From the NCBI GenBank assembly GCA_965221755.1, contig OZ244921.1:2666001-2730000 (forward strand): 64,000 bases of DNA. Reading direction: 5' to 3'. Position numbers and translations under genes: made by a program. Under the pieces are notes generated by a model that was not told the DNA's origin, did not search any database, and was given only the letters and a program-made list of their open reading frames with translations. This DNA comes from Azophilus sp965221755 (GTDB taxonomy: Bacteria; Pseudomonadota; Gammaproteobacteria; Pseudomonadales; Azotimanducaceae). Shown here piece by piece: positions 8,496 to 17,226 of this stretch. Position 1 is the first letter of the stretch. Each line of letters starts with the position of its first letter.

Positions 8496-9946
8496 GCTGG
8501 CGCGGAGTTTTCAACCGGATGGCCTTGTGGCTGGCGCTGGCCGTCGGCGCGCCCGCAGCGGTGGCTGGCGATTGGTTCGAGCGCTTCAAGAAAGAGGCCA
8601 CCGACGCGACGCTGCATCGCTTTCTCTACGCCATGCCGAAGGGCGGCGACCTGCACCTGCACCTGACCGGCTCGGCGTTTCCCGAATGGCTGCATGAAAT
8701 CGCCTTGGCTGAGGCGGCGCAGGGGATTGCGTACTACGTCAAGACCCGGATCGACAACTGCGCCGTGGACGTGAGCCAAGCCGACGCCTACCTGATGCTC
8801 CACCGCACCTTGGACCAGCGCCGCTACGAGGCCTTGAGCGAGTGCGAACGGGGCGAATACCAAGCCGTGGGCGCGTTGGACGCCCAGGCGCGGGCGGCGT
8901 GGATGAACAGCGTTCGCCTGGAGGCCCCCCACGAGGGGCGCGATGAGTTCTTCGAGCGTCATTGGCAGCGCTTGGGCGACCTGTTGCGCAACCCGCACGC
9001 GGTGGCCGAGATGCTCTACCGCAACATGCGGGCGTTTGCCGATGAGGGCGTGGCCTACATCGAGCCGCAGGTGCCGGTGTTCGGCTTCCTTGACCGAGCG
9101 GGGGCGCCGCTCACTCCGGAGGCGGTGCTGGCGATCTATCGGCAGCGCATGGCGCAGGCCGACGCCCAGGCGACGGGCATGGCGGTGCGCATGCAGCTTT
9201 CCGCGCTGCGCTTTCACCCGGACGCCGAGCAGGTTGTGCGGCGAATCTACCGCTTGGCTGCCGAGCACGCCGACGTCGTGGCCGTGAATCTGGTGGGGCG
9301 GGAGGACCATGACCGCGGCCATCCGCTGCGCTTCCTGGACACCTTCCGCGACCTGCGGCGAACCCATCCCGGCGTACGCCTGTCCATCCACGCCGGCGAG
9401 TCGGCGCGGCCCGACAGCCATGTGCGCGACACGCTGCTGCTCGGAGCGGAGCGGATTGGCCACGGCCTCAACCTCATCCAGGATTCGCAGACCCTGCTGG
9501 ACTTCCGCCACGGCCCCCACCTGGTGGAGGTCAACCTGATCTCCAACCTGCTGCTGGGCTACGTGGACGGCTTCGATGCGCATCCGTTCCCGGAATACCT
9601 GCGCATCGGCGTGCCGGTGGCCCTGTCCACCGATGACCGGGGCATGTGGGACTCCACCTTAACCGATGAGTTCTTCGTGGCGGTGCGCGAATACAACCTG
9701 ACTTGGGCGGAGTTGCGCACCTTGGGCCGCAACTCCTTGGCGTTCAGCTTTCTTGACGACGCCACGAAATCGCGGTTGCTTGCGGACTACGAACGGCGCA
9801 TGGACCGCTTTGCGGCGGACTTTCAGCGCCGGGGAACGGCATCCCTGGACCAAGTGCAGCCGTTGCGGCGAGGGTTCGTTTGTCGGCATTATGGCCTGTG
9901 CGACGAAGAGGACGGCAAGGAGGGCACTCCCCATGGCAACGGCTGA
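8492..9946 (+). CDS. exported adenosine-deaminase-like metallohydrolase
   Basis: The 484-residue protein starts with a signal peptide (hydrophobic core LALAVGAPAAVAG, residues about 12-26), so it acts outside the cytoplasm. The metal-dependent deaminase motifs are all present: HLHLTGS for the first two zinc ligands, SIHAGES for the third His and catalytic Glu, RIGHGLNL, and STDDRGM with the catalytic Asp pair. It is larger than cytosolic adenosine deaminase (about 340 residues) and resembles secreted ADGF/CECR1-like enzymes. The likely reaction is deamination of extracellular adenosine or a related nucleoside. It overlaps both neighbours (ATGA at its start, 14 bases at its end). A cytosolic relative is encoded at 35026-35994. 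Confidence 0.85.
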   Translation: MSWRGVFNRMALWLALAVGAPAAVAGDWFERFKKEATDATLHRFLYAMPKGGDLHLHLTGSAFPEWLHEIALAEAAQGIAYYVKTRIDNCAVDVSQADAYLMLHRTLDQRRYEALSECERGEYQAVGALDAQARAAWMNSVRLEAPHEGRDEFFERHWQRLGDLLRNPHAVAEMLYRNMRAFADEGVAYIEPQVPVFGFLDRAGAPLTPEAVLAIYRQRMAQADAQATGMAVRMQLSALRFHPDAEQVVRRIYRLAAEHADVVAVNLVGREDHDRGHPLRFLDTFRDLRRTHPGVRLSIHAGESARPDSHVRDTLLLGAERIGHGLNLIQDSQTLLDFRHGPHLVEVNLISNLLLGYVDGFDAHPFPEYLRIGVPVALSTDDRGMWDSTLTDEFFVAVREYNLTWAELRTLGRNSLAFSFLDDATKSRLLADYERRMDRFAADFQRRGTASLDQVQPLRRGFVCRHYGLCDEEDGKEGTPHGNG

Positions 9947-10874
9947 CCGGGTGATATGGCGCGATGGCGAGTTCGTGGCTTGGGAGGACGCCACCGTCCA
10001 CATTCTGGCCCAGAGCCTGCAGCGGGGCACCTTGGCCTTCGACTATCTCAGCGTCCACGAAACGCCCGGCGGCCCGGCCATCCTGAAGCTGCCGGAGCAC
10101 GTTGCCCGGCTGTTTGAAACCTGCCGCATCATGGGCCTGCCCATTGGCCGCGGCAAGGCGGACCTGATGCGCGCCTGCATCGAGGCGGTGCGGCGCAATC
10201 CGGGCGCCACTTCGCTCAAGATCAGCGCCCTGATCGCTTCGGTGGAGGCTGAGCTGGTGCCCCAGGATTCCCACGTGGCCGTGTTCATTGCCGCCTACGA
10301 CAACCAGGCGGACATCATCGCCCACCACCCCGGCGAGGTGCCTGCGCCGCCTGCGCTAAAGCTCAAGATCGAGCGCCGCATTCGCAACCGGCGCAAGGAC
10401 ATCGTGCCGCCGCAAGCCAAGATGGCGGCCAACTACGCCGGCCCGGCGTTTGCCAAGTGGCGGGCCCGGCGCGAGGGCTTTGACGAAATCCTGCTGCTCG
10501 ACGAGTCGGACGCCGTGGCGGAGGGGCCGACCGCCAACCTCTTCGCCGTTTTGGACGGGGCCTTGGTGACCCCCGGTGATGAACGGGTGCTGCTTGGCAT
10601 CACCCGAGCCAGCATCCTGGAGCTGGCCGAGGCCATGAACGTGCCTTGGGAAAAGCGGGAACTGAGCGTTGCCGAGCTGCTGGCCGCCGATGAGGCGTTC
10701 CTGTGCTCCTCCTCCAGGGCGGTCGCGCCGGTGGCGCAGATCGACGAAACCCGCATTGGCGACGGCCGGCCCGGTCCCTTGACCGTTCGCCTTCGGGATC
10801 GATTCGCCGCCATCGCGTCCGGGCAAGACCCGGAGTTCGCCCATTGGCTCACCCCATGCGCGCCTGTCGGATGA
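9933..10874 (+). CDS. class IV (branched-chain-type) PLP aminotransferase
   Basis: A 313-residue fold-type IV aminotransferase. The PLP-binding lysine is in QAKMAANY, equivalent to AKxGGNY of IlvE; the conserved EGPTANLF loop and GITRASILELA phosphate-binding segment follow at the expected spacing. IlvE-like enzymes move amino groups between branched-chain amino acids and 2-oxoglutarate; D-amino acid aminotransferases share these motifs, so the substrate is uncertain. ATG 9933 lies within the end of the deaminase gene, showing operon organisation. Confidence 0.85.
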   Translation: MATADRVIWRDGEFVAWEDATVHILAQSLQRGTLAFDYLSVHETPGGPAILKLPEHVARLFETCRIMGLPIGRGKADLMRACIEAVRRNPGATSLKISALIASVEAELVPQDSHVAVFIAAYDNQADIIAHHPGEVPAPPALKLKIERRIRNRRKDIVPPQAKMAANYAGPAFAKWRARREGFDEILLLDESDAVAEGPTANLFAVLDGALVTPGDERVLLGITRASILELAEAMNVPWEKRELSVAELLAADEAFLCSSSRAVAPVAQIDETRIGDGRPGPLTVRLRDRFAAIASGQDPEFAHWLTPCAPVG

Positions 10875-10890
10875 AGCGGGAGTCCAAGGC

Positions 10891-11301
10891 ATGATCTCAA
10901 CAAACCCGGCATGGGATGAGTTTCTGCGCAGCCACCGCTGGGCGGTGCTGACCACATTGCGGATCAGCGGCTCGCCGGTAAGCGCCGTGGTGGCCTATGC
11001 GCTGGATGGCGACCAGTTGGTTGTCAGCACCCCGCAAGCCACCTTCAGGCGCGCCTCCATCGCCCGTGACGAGCGCGTCAACCTCTGTGCGTTCAGCAAT
11101 CAGGAACCTTTCAACTTCGTCGCCGTCGAAGGCCGCTGCGGCATTGAGCGCACGGACTTGGTGCGCCCCACCCGCTTGGTTTTCAAGGCCATCGAAGGGA
11201 GTGGCTACGAGGAGCCGGAAGACCTGCCCGGCTGGCTTGCCAAGCAGCGGCGCGTCATCCTGCGCATCACGCCGATGCGCGTGTACGGCGTCATTCGCTA
11301 A
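10891..11301 (+). CDS. pyridoxamine 5'-phosphate oxidase-fold flavin/F420-type protein
   Basis: A 136-residue split-barrel protein beginning with FLRSHRWAVLTTLRISGSP, the strand pair that opens the PPOX/Rv1155-like family, and containing RRASIARDERVNLCAF. Such small members bind FMN or F420 and reduce or bind diverse ligands. It follows the aminotransferase by 16 bases. Its last 11 bases overlap the convergent nitronate monooxygenase gene, so no room exists for a terminator between them. Confidence 0.75.
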   Translation: MISTNPAWDEFLRSHRWAVLTTLRISGSPVSAVVAYALDGDQLVVSTPQATFRRASIARDERVNLCAFSNQEPFNFVAVEGRCGIERTDLVRPTRLVFKAIEGSGYEEPEDLPGWLAKQRRVILRITPMRVYGVIR

Positions 11302-12430
11302 GCATCCCGCCCAGCCGCTCTGCGGCTTGGGCGAAGTCGGCCATGAAGTCGAAGACCACGTTGCGCACCGAGGTGGGGTTGTTCATCAGCCCCACGCCCT
11401 GTCCCACCCAGTAGGTGGCGAGCCGCTTGGCCGCGGGGTCGCCGCCTTCGGCGAGTTTGTCGATTTTTTTGAGCGCCGGCTCGCTGACCAGGCTTTGCAG
11501 CGGCATCGGCAGGGGATCGGGGGCGTTTTCGTCCTGCCAGGCGTCGGTCCAGGCCGAGCGCAACTGGCGCGTGTACTTGCCGGTGCGGCTGCGCGAGCGC
11601 ACGGTCTGCCGGGAGTTGGCGGCCAGCATCTTCGCCTTCACCGAGGGCGTGGTCTCGGCCTCGGCGGTGGTCAGCCACACCGAGCCGGTCCAGGCGCCCG
11701 CCGCGCCCATCGCCATGCAGGCCGCCATCTGCCGGCCGGTGACGATGCCGCCGGCGGCCAGCACCGGAACCTCGCCGTAGGGCTTGACCGCTTCCACCAC
11801 CTCCGGCACCAGCACCAAGGTGGAGACTTCGCCGCAGTGCCCGCCCGCCTCGGTGCCGGCCACCACTAGGATGTCCACCCCCGCTTCGGCGTGCTTGATG
11901 GCGTGTTCCCGGGCGCCGGTCAAGGCGCCCACCGGCACGCCTGCGGCCCGCGCCCGTTCCATCATGGCGGGCGGCGGCACCCCCAAGGCGTTGACGATGA
12001 GCTTGATGGGATGCTCGAAGGCGGCGTCCATGACCAGCGCCGCGCCCCGTTCGCGCATGCCGTCGCCGAAGGAGTCGCTGGGGCGGCGCTGCCAAAGGTC
12101 GCGGGAGTCGATGCCGTTGCTGGCCAGGATGCCCTCGACGTAGGCCTTGTGCTCCGGCGGAATGCGGGCCTCCACCTCCTCGGGCGTCAGGCCGCCCTCC
12201 TTGGCGTCCATGCTGGTGGGCACGATGACATCGACCCCGTAGGGCGCCCCGTTGACCTGCTCGTCGATCCAGTTGAGTTCGATGTCCAGGCTCTCCGGCG
12301 TGTGCCCGGCGCCGCCGAGCACGCCGAAGCCGCCGGCCTTGCTGACTTCCGCCACCACGTCGCGGCAATGGCTGAAGGCGAGCAGCGGGAATTCGATGCC
12401 GAGCATCTCGCAGACTTTTGAGTTGATCAT
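11291..12430 (-). CDS. nitronate monooxygenase family FMN enzyme
   Basis: A 379-residue TIM-barrel flavoprotein with the family landmarks GGFGVLGGAGHTPESLD near the N-terminus, AGTEAGGHCG (about residue 190) and VLAAGGIVTGRQMAACMAMGA with the FMN phosphate site. Family members oxidise alkyl nitronates such as propionate-3-nitronate, or are related enoyl-type oxidoreductases. It is the last gene of the minus-strand group led by the selenoprotein, but a 229-base non-coding gap separates it from the P450, so it may have its own promoter. Confidence 0.88.
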   Translation of the reverse strand: MINSKVCEMLGIEFPLLAFSHCRDVVAEVSKAGGFGVLGGAGHTPESLDIELNWIDEQVNGAPYGVDVIVPTSMDAKEGGLTPEEVEARIPPEHKAYVEGILASNGIDSRDLWQRRPSDSFGDGMRERGAALVMDAAFEHPIKLIVNALGVPPPAMMERARAAGVPVGALTGAREHAIKHAEAGVDILVVAGTEAGGHCGEVSTLVLVPEVVEAVKPYGEVPVLAAGGIVTGRQMAACMAMGAAGAWTGSVWLTTAEAETTPSVKAKMLAANSRQTVRSRSRTGKYTRQLRSAWTDAWQDENAPDPLPMPLQSLVSEPALKKIDKLAEGGDPAAKRLATYWVGQGVGLMNNPTSVRNVVFDFMADFAQAAERLGGMLSE

Positions 12431-12659
12431 GGCGGGTTCCTTGGGTTGACCTTGAATGGGGGTGTTGGGGAAGTCGGATGCGGGAATCAGTGGTTGATCA
12501 CGGCCGGTTGAACCGTCGTTTCAGGGTGGCCTGAAGCGCTTTGCAAGTCCGCTCGCCCAAGCCGTGAACGGGCGCGCGCCCGCAAGACGGCGCACGTGGG
12601 AGACGGCCCTCCGGCGAAGCCTGGCGGTGGGTCGGCAAGAGCGGGGTTCCCGGCTGCCA

Positions 12660-13982
12660 TCAGGCTTCGCGGATGCGCACCGGCAGCTGGTTGATGGCCC
12701 GGAACAGCACCGAGTTGGCCCGCTCCGGCGGCCCGGCGGCCTCGATGCTCGGGCAGCGCCGCAGGATCTCCTCCCAAAGCACCCGCAACTGCATTTCGGC
12801 CAGCCGGTTGCCGAGGCAGCGGTGGATGCCGAAGCCGAACGACAGGTGCTCCCGAGGCCGCGGCCGGTCGATGATGAACTCACCGGCCCGGTCGATGGCC
12901 TCCTCGTCACGGTTGCCGGAAATGTACCAGAGGATGACCGTGTCCCCGGCGCGGATGGCCTGTCCGCCGAACGCCAGGTCCCGGATTGCCGTGCGCCGCA
13001 TGTTGGTCAGGGGCGTCTGCCAGCGGATGATCTCCGGCACCAGCTTCGGGATGAGGCCGGGGTCGCGGCGCAGCTTGGCGTACTCGGCGGGGTTTTCGTT
13101 CAGCGCCAGCACCCCGCCGCTGATGGAGTTGCGCGTGGTGTCGTTGCCGCCGACCAGCAGCAGCACCACGTTGCCGAGCAGTTCCTTGGATCCCATGTCG
13201 GCAGTCCGGCTGCCGTGGGCCAGCATGGAGATCAGGTCGCCGCCGGGCGGCCGTTGCCGGCGGTCCGTCCAAACCGCTTGGAAGTAGTCGCCGCACTCGG
13301 CAAGCGCCTCGTAGTAGTCGCCGGTGGAGGCCACCAGTTCGGGATTGTCGGCGTTGCTGAAGATGTTGGACCAGCGGATCAAGCGATGGCGCTCCTCCTG
13401 GGGCAGGCCGAACAGGCTTGCGAGCATGCGTCCGGTCAACTCGATCGAGACCCGGCCCACCCAATCGAAGGTCTCGTTGCGGGGCAGGCCGTCGAGGATG
13501 TCCGCGGCCCGTTTGCGGATCACCGCCTCCAGTTCCATGAGGCTGCGCTGCGTGAAGCGCGGCGCCACGGCCTTGCGCTGGACGTCGTGCTTGGGCGGGT
13601 CCATCTCGATGAACATCGGGGTTTCCGACGCCGCTTGGGGGGTGCCTTGGATGGTCACGCCGCCGAAGCCGTAGCTCGAGGAGAAGATGTCGTGGGCCTT
13701 TTCGATGGCGACGATGTCCCGGTAGCGGGTGATCGACCAGTAGGGGCCGTACTGGCTGTCCCGGCAGTAGTGCACCGGCGCCTCGGCGCGCAGGCGGGCG
13801 AAGTAGGGCGCGAAGGCGTCGTGCTTGAACAGCTCCGGGTTGGCGACGTTGAGTTCGTCGAGCGCAATGTCCTTGGGATCGATGTCCGGATCGACGGGGA
13901 AGCGTTGGCGGCGGCGGCTCTGTCGCCGGGAGGCGCGGATGCCTTGGGCTTTTTCGCGAAGGCTTTCGTAGGCGCTGCTCAT
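12660..13982 (-). CDS. cytochrome P450
   Basis: A 440-residue soluble bacterial P450. The haem-binding loop reads FGFGIHRCLGNRLAEM with the axial Cys, the K-helix ExxR is EIIR, and the I-helix oxygen-activation motif is LLVGGNDTTRN, where Gly replaces the more usual Ala of A-G-x-[DE]-T-T. The start at 13982 overlaps the stop of the preceding gene (ATGA) and is preceded by AGAGGTGA. The enzyme hydroxylates an unknown substrate and needs ferredoxin and reductase partners, which are not encoded nearby. Its tight coupling to the UGSC selenoprotein pair suggests a shared pathway. Confidence 0.93.
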   Translation of the reverse strand: MSSAYESLREKAQGIRASRRQSRRRQRFPVDPDIDPKDIALDELNVANPELFKHDAFAPYFARLRAEAPVHYCRDSQYGPYWSITRYRDIVAIEKAHDIFSSSYGFGGVTIQGTPQAASETPMFIEMDPPKHDVQRKAVAPRFTQRSLMELEAVIRKRAADILDGLPRNETFDWVGRVSIELTGRMLASLFGLPQEERHRLIRWSNIFSNADNPELVASTGDYYEALAECGDYFQAVWTDRRQRPPGGDLISMLAHGSRTADMGSKELLGNVVLLLVGGNDTTRNSISGGVLALNENPAEYAKLRRDPGLIPKLVPEIIRWQTPLTNMRRTAIRDLAFGGQAIRAGDTVILWYISGNRDEEAIDRAGEFIIDRPRPREHLSFGFGIHRCLGNRLAEMQLRVLWEEILRRCPSIEAAGPPERANSVLFRAINQLPVRIREA

Positions 13983-15094
13983 GGGTTCACCTCTGCTTGG
14001 CCGGTGGATGGAACTTCGCAATGCTGCCCCGTCTCCACGGCGACGGTGACGGCTCGGTTGCGGTGCGGGCCGCCGCACCAGGTGGGCACGGCCATGGAAT
14101 AGAGGCCGCCGCCGCCGGCCACCGCAATCAGGATGTCCTGCGGGTCGGCGAAGCAGCTTATCGGGCGGTCGGCGGACTGCTTCCTGCGGCCGTCGGCCTG
14201 CGTCCGTCGGGGCGCGAAGGCGGCGGCGTAGCGAGCCAGCTCGGCCGGCGAATGTTTGCACAGGCCGTGCAGGCGCTCGGCGATGCCGTGCCGGTCGAGG
14301 CCGGCATCCGCCAGCACGGCGGCATGTTCCGGGTTCAGCAGCACCAGCGCCGCGCCCCCGGTCAGGGTCGCGTTGTTGGTGGCGATGTTGGCCAGCCCGA
14401 CGGCCAGGCACTCCAGCAGCCGCTCGGCGCTTTCGGGGTCGTCGCCGTCGCCGCTGAACAGCACCGAGTGGGGCGCTTCCGCGCCGATCACGGTCACCGT
14501 GCTGTCCTCCGGGGCAAAGCCGAGATCGGCGTGCAAGGGCGGCAGCGGGCTGGCCTCCTCGTCCTCTCCCAAGCAGTAGGTGAACTTGCCGGGATGGCCC
14601 AGCAGCGCCATGTCGGATTCACCGGGGCGGCCGCCGCCGATGTTGATCATCGCCAAGCGCAGGGCGCGCCCGATGCCGGCGTTGGCGCGGTGGCCGGGGC
14701 CCAAGGCGCCGAAGCCGCAGGCGATGGGGCCGATGTCGCGCCGGGCCGGGCCGTTGACCAGGATCAGGGGCGCCGTGCAGTGGGTGGTCGCCTGCATCTC
14801 GGTGAGATCGAAGCGCGGATCGAGCACCGCCTTGACCGCGGCGACGACCAGCGGCATGTAGTCCGGCAGGCAGCCCGCCATGACCGCCGCCACGGCGACC
14901 TTCTCCACCGTTGCGATGCCCTTGCCCGGCCCCATCTCGCCGAGCGCCAAGTCCCGGTCCAGGCCGCTGGCCAAGGCCATGCGCGCCACCCGCGCCTCGG
15001 TGGGCACCACCACGGGCAGGCCGTCGGTGCAGTTGAGCGCGTGCAGCCGCTCAAGGGCCGCCGCCTCGTTGGCGGCTGACAGCATGCCGGTCAA
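13979..15094 (-). CDS. conserved partner of the UGSC selenoprotein, function unknown
   Basis: A 371-residue protein with no domain I can name. The N-terminus reads ALERLHALNCTDGLPVVVPT, followed by alanine-rich helices; the middle contains TTHCTAPLILVNGPARRDIG and an INIGGGRPGESD segment; a C-terminal segment reads DILIAVAGGGGLYSMAVPTW. Several conserved-looking Gly and Cys residues suggest an enzyme. The start given is TTG 15094, whose TTGA overlaps the selenoprotein stop; ATG 15085 is equally possible. The 3' end overlaps the P450 start by four bases. Position between two enzymes in a coupled operon suggests a joint role, and genes resembling this one are, to my recollection, adjacent to UGSC proteins elsewhere. 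Confidence 0.75.
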   Translation of the reverse strand: MTGMLSAANEAAALERLHALNCTDGLPVVVPTEARVARMALASGLDRDLALGEMGPGKGIATVEKVAVAAVMAGCLPDYMPLVVAAVKAVLDPRFDLTEMQATTHCTAPLILVNGPARRDIGPIACGFGALGPGHRANAGIGRALRLAMINIGGGRPGESDMALLGHPGKFTYCLGEDEEASPLPPLHADLGFAPEDSTVTVIGAEAPHSVLFSGDGDDPESAERLLECLAVGLANIATNNATLTGGAALVLLNPEHAAVLADAGLDRHGIAERLHGLCKHSPAELARYAAAFAPRRTQADGRRKQSADRPISCFADPQDILIAVAGGGGLYSMAVPTWCGGPHRNRAVTVAVETGQHCEVPSTGQAEVNP

Positions 15095-15618
15095 TGGACC
15101 AATGCCTTGACGATGGCCGGTGCGATTGCGTCGGCGATGCGTTCGAGATTGGCCGCGCCTGTGCCCGCCACCGGGTGCGGCAGCCGCACCCGGGGGGCGT
15201 CCGGCATGCCTAAGGAGTTGGCCACGAAGTCGCCTTGGGGCCAGAACTTCTCGGTCACCAAGGCCACCGCCGGGATGCCCAGCCGGGCGATTGCAATGCC
15301 GTCACGCACGGTGCCGGTGGTGCAGCTGCCTCAGTGTCCGTAGGCGGCGACCGCGGCGTGGCAGCCGTTGCGGATGTCATCCAGCATGGCGGTCGGCGCC
15401 GGCGACGATGCATCGCCCTTGTTGAACAGGCGCGCGTTGAGTTGGGGCAGCAACCGCGTCATGGCGTCGGCGACCTTCTCCAGAAAGCGCTCCGAATCCG
15501 GGAAGCCGTTGGCCAGAAAGGCCACGCAGGGGTCGTTCATGCGCGCAAGGTCAACGGCCAGCCCATAGGGCTCCCGCTTGACGCCCACCTCGGCGCGGGG
15601 ATCGTGGAAGTCAACCAT
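15091..15618 (-). CDS. UGSC family selenoprotein (in-frame UGA read as selenocysteine)
   Basis: From ATG 15618 (GGAGGAG six bases upstream) the frame runs 95 codons to a TGA at 15333-15331 and continues for 79 sense codons to a TGA at 15093-15091. The internal TGA falls exactly at U in AAYGH-U-GSCTTGTVRDG, the motif that defines UGSC-containing selenoproteins known from marine metagenomes. Residues after the TGA (IAIARLGIPAVALVTEKF, RVRLPHPVAGTG) look fully conserved and natural, so readthrough rather than a nonsense mutation is the better explanation. The U-x-x-C arrangement and the following GIPAV strand recall the selenocysteine site of GrdB/PrdB-type reductases, suggesting a redox or reductive-cleavage role; that is inference. 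Full product: 175 residues including Sec. It is the first gene of the operon with the unknown partner and the P450. Confidence 0.88.
15331..15333 (-). other. selenocysteine codon (TGA) of the UGSC protein
   Basis: In-frame TGA flanked by GGACAC and GGCAGCTGC on the coding strand. A weak hairpin is possible just downstream (GCAC at +8 to +11 with GTGC at +22 to +25, ten-base loop containing GG), but it lacks a perfect bacterial SECIS loop, so the SECIS position is not settled. Confidence 0.8.
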
Positions 15619-15722
15619 CGTAAGCTCCTCCTTGCTTTGCCAAACCTGTTGCCGCCCCCAAAAGCCGCGCCGGAAATGATACCACCGGGATTTCGCAATT
15701 CGACTTTGGCCTGACCCGCTGG

Positions 15723-16532
15723 TCAGGGGGCGCCGGACCAAGTTCGGGCGTCGAGGGCTTGGCCGTTGATGCCATGGGCGGCGTCGCTCAACAAATGGAT
15801 GTAGAGGTCCAGGCGCGTCTCCGGCGGCGGTGCGTCGGCCGGGTTTTCCGCAGGGTAGGCTTGGCGGCGCATGGCGGTGCGGATGCCGCCGGGGTTGAGG
15901 CTGTTGACGCGCAGCGCGCCCTCGGCGGCGCATTCGTCGGCCAGCACCTGCATCAGGCCTTCGACGGCGAATTTGGAGACGGCGTAGGCGCCCCAGTAGG
16001 CGCGTCCCTTGCGGCCCACGGATGAGGAGGTGAACAGGATCGACCCCTGCCTTGCGCGCGCGGCGGCGGTTTCCAGCATCAGCGGCAGCAGCGCTTGGGT
16101 GAGCGTTGCGGCGGCGGACAGGTTGACGCGCATCACCTCCTCCCACTCGCGCATGGGATAGTGCTCCAATGGGGCCTTGGGGCCGAGCAGGGCGGCGTTG
16201 TGGACCAAGCCGTCCAGGCGGCCGTACTCAGCGCGCGCTTGGGACTGCAACGACTCGGCGCCGCTCGGCCCCAAATGGCTGAGGTCGCAGGGCACGATCA
16301 CCGGCCGGGTGCGGGTGCGTTCGCCGATCCAATCGAACACCGCCTCCAGCTTGGCCCTGGTTCTGCCGAGCAGGATCAGGTCGGCGCCGTGCAGGGCCGC
16401 CGCCTTCGCCAAAGCCCGGCCGATGCCGTCGCCGGCGCCGGTGATCATTATGGTTTTGCCGGAGAGGCATTGAGGCGCCGGCTGGCGCCGCCAACCGGCC
16501 TTTGCGGCCTCCAGTTCGGGATGGGCGGTCAA
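15723..16532 (-). CDS. yciK: YciK-like short-chain dehydrogenase/reductase
   Basis: A 269-residue SDR. The cofactor motif is TGAGDGIGRALAKAAALHGA, the structural NAG appears as VHNAALLG, and the catalytic residues are Ser in FTSSSVGRKG and the YxxxK of YAVSKFA. The extended N-terminus (about 25 residues before the first strand) is typical of YciK. YciK sits next to ubiG in many gammaproteobacteria, and here the two genes overlap by four bases. Its physiological substrate is not established. Confidence 0.85.
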   Translation of the reverse strand: MTAHPELEAAKAGWRRQPAPQCLSGKTIMITGAGDGIGRALAKAAALHGADLILLGRTRAKLEAVFDWIGERTRTRPVIVPCDLSHLGPSGAESLQSQARAEYGRLDGLVHNAALLGPKAPLEHYPMREWEEVMRVNLSAAATLTQALLPLMLETAAARARQGSILFTSSSVGRKGRAYWGAYAVSKFAVEGLMQVLADECAAEGALRVNSLNPGGIRTAMRRQAYPAENPADAPPPETRLDLYIHLLSDAAHGINGQALDARTWSGAP

Positions 16533-17224
16533 GGCTTGACTGCCCGCAGCAAGTAGTTCACGTCAACGTCGCAGGACAGCTTGGCAATGCGCGAGAAGGG
16601 GTTGTAGCGCAGGCCGATGATCTCCGCCACGCGCAGCCCGGCCCCGCGCGCGGCCCGTGCCAGCTCCGAGGGGCGAATGAACCTTTGGTAGTCGTGGGTG
16701 CCCCTGGGCAGGATGTTGAGCAGGTACTCGGCGCCGAGAACGGCCAGCAGGTAAGCCTTGGGGTGCCGGTTTATGGTGGACAGGAACAGGGTGCCGCCGG
16801 GCGCCGCCAAATCCGCGCAGGCTTGGATGGTGCTGGCGTAGTCCGGGACGTGCTCCAGCATTTCGAGGCAGGTGATGGTGGTGAATGCGCCGGGCCGCTC
16901 AGTGGCCAGCGCCTCGGCGGTGGCGGCGGCGTAGCGCACCCCTGAGCCGCTCTCCAAGGCATGCAGGCGGGCCACCGCCAACGGCTTCTCGGCCATGTCA
17001 ATGCCGGTCACGTCGGCGCCGGCGGCGGCCAGCGCCTCGGCGAGGATGCCGCCGCCGCAGCCCACGTCCAGCACTGGCCCGGCTTGGAGGTCCGCATGCT
17101 CGGCGATGTAGTCCAAGCGCGCGGGATTGATGTCGTGCAGCGCCTTGAAGTCGCCCTCCGGATCCCACCAGCGATTGGCCAAGGCCTCGAACTTGCGAAT
17201 TTCCGCGGGGTCGATGTTCTCCAT
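16529..17224 (-). CDS. ubiG: ubiquinone biosynthesis O-methyltransferase UbiG
   Basis: A 231-residue class I SAM methyltransferase. The N-terminal FEALANRWWDPEGDFKALHDIN is a UbiG signature, motif I is VLDVGCGGGILAEALA, and the acidic loop is GIDMAEKPLAVAR. It performs the two O-methylations of ubiquinone synthesis at the membrane surface. It starts two bases after the stop of the amidohydrolase gene and overlaps yciK. In Pseudomonas the mupP/gph phosphatase gene lies between ubiG and yciK; it is absent here. Confidence 0.95.
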   Translation of the reverse strand: MENIDPAEIRKFEALANRWWDPEGDFKALHDINPARLDYIAEHADLQAGPVLDVGCGGGILAEALAAAGADVTGIDMAEKPLAVARLHALESGSGVRYAAATAEALATERPGAFTTITCLEMLEHVPDYASTIQACADLAAPGGTLFLSTINRHPKAYLLAVLGAEYLLNILPRGTHDYQRFIRPSELARAARGAGLRVAEIIGLRYNPFSRIAKLSCDVDVNYLLRAVKP

Positions 17225-17226
17225 GG

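Noticed and set aside
12564..14102. 512-codon plus-strand frame opposite the cytochrome P450
   Set aside because: The P450 on the other strand has all haem and ExxR motifs; the antisense frame has none.
15331..15333. The internal TGA of the UGSC gene considered as a nonsense mutation
   Set aside because: The downstream 79 codons keep natural sequence, the motif is exactly UGSC, and the gene heads an intact coupled operon.
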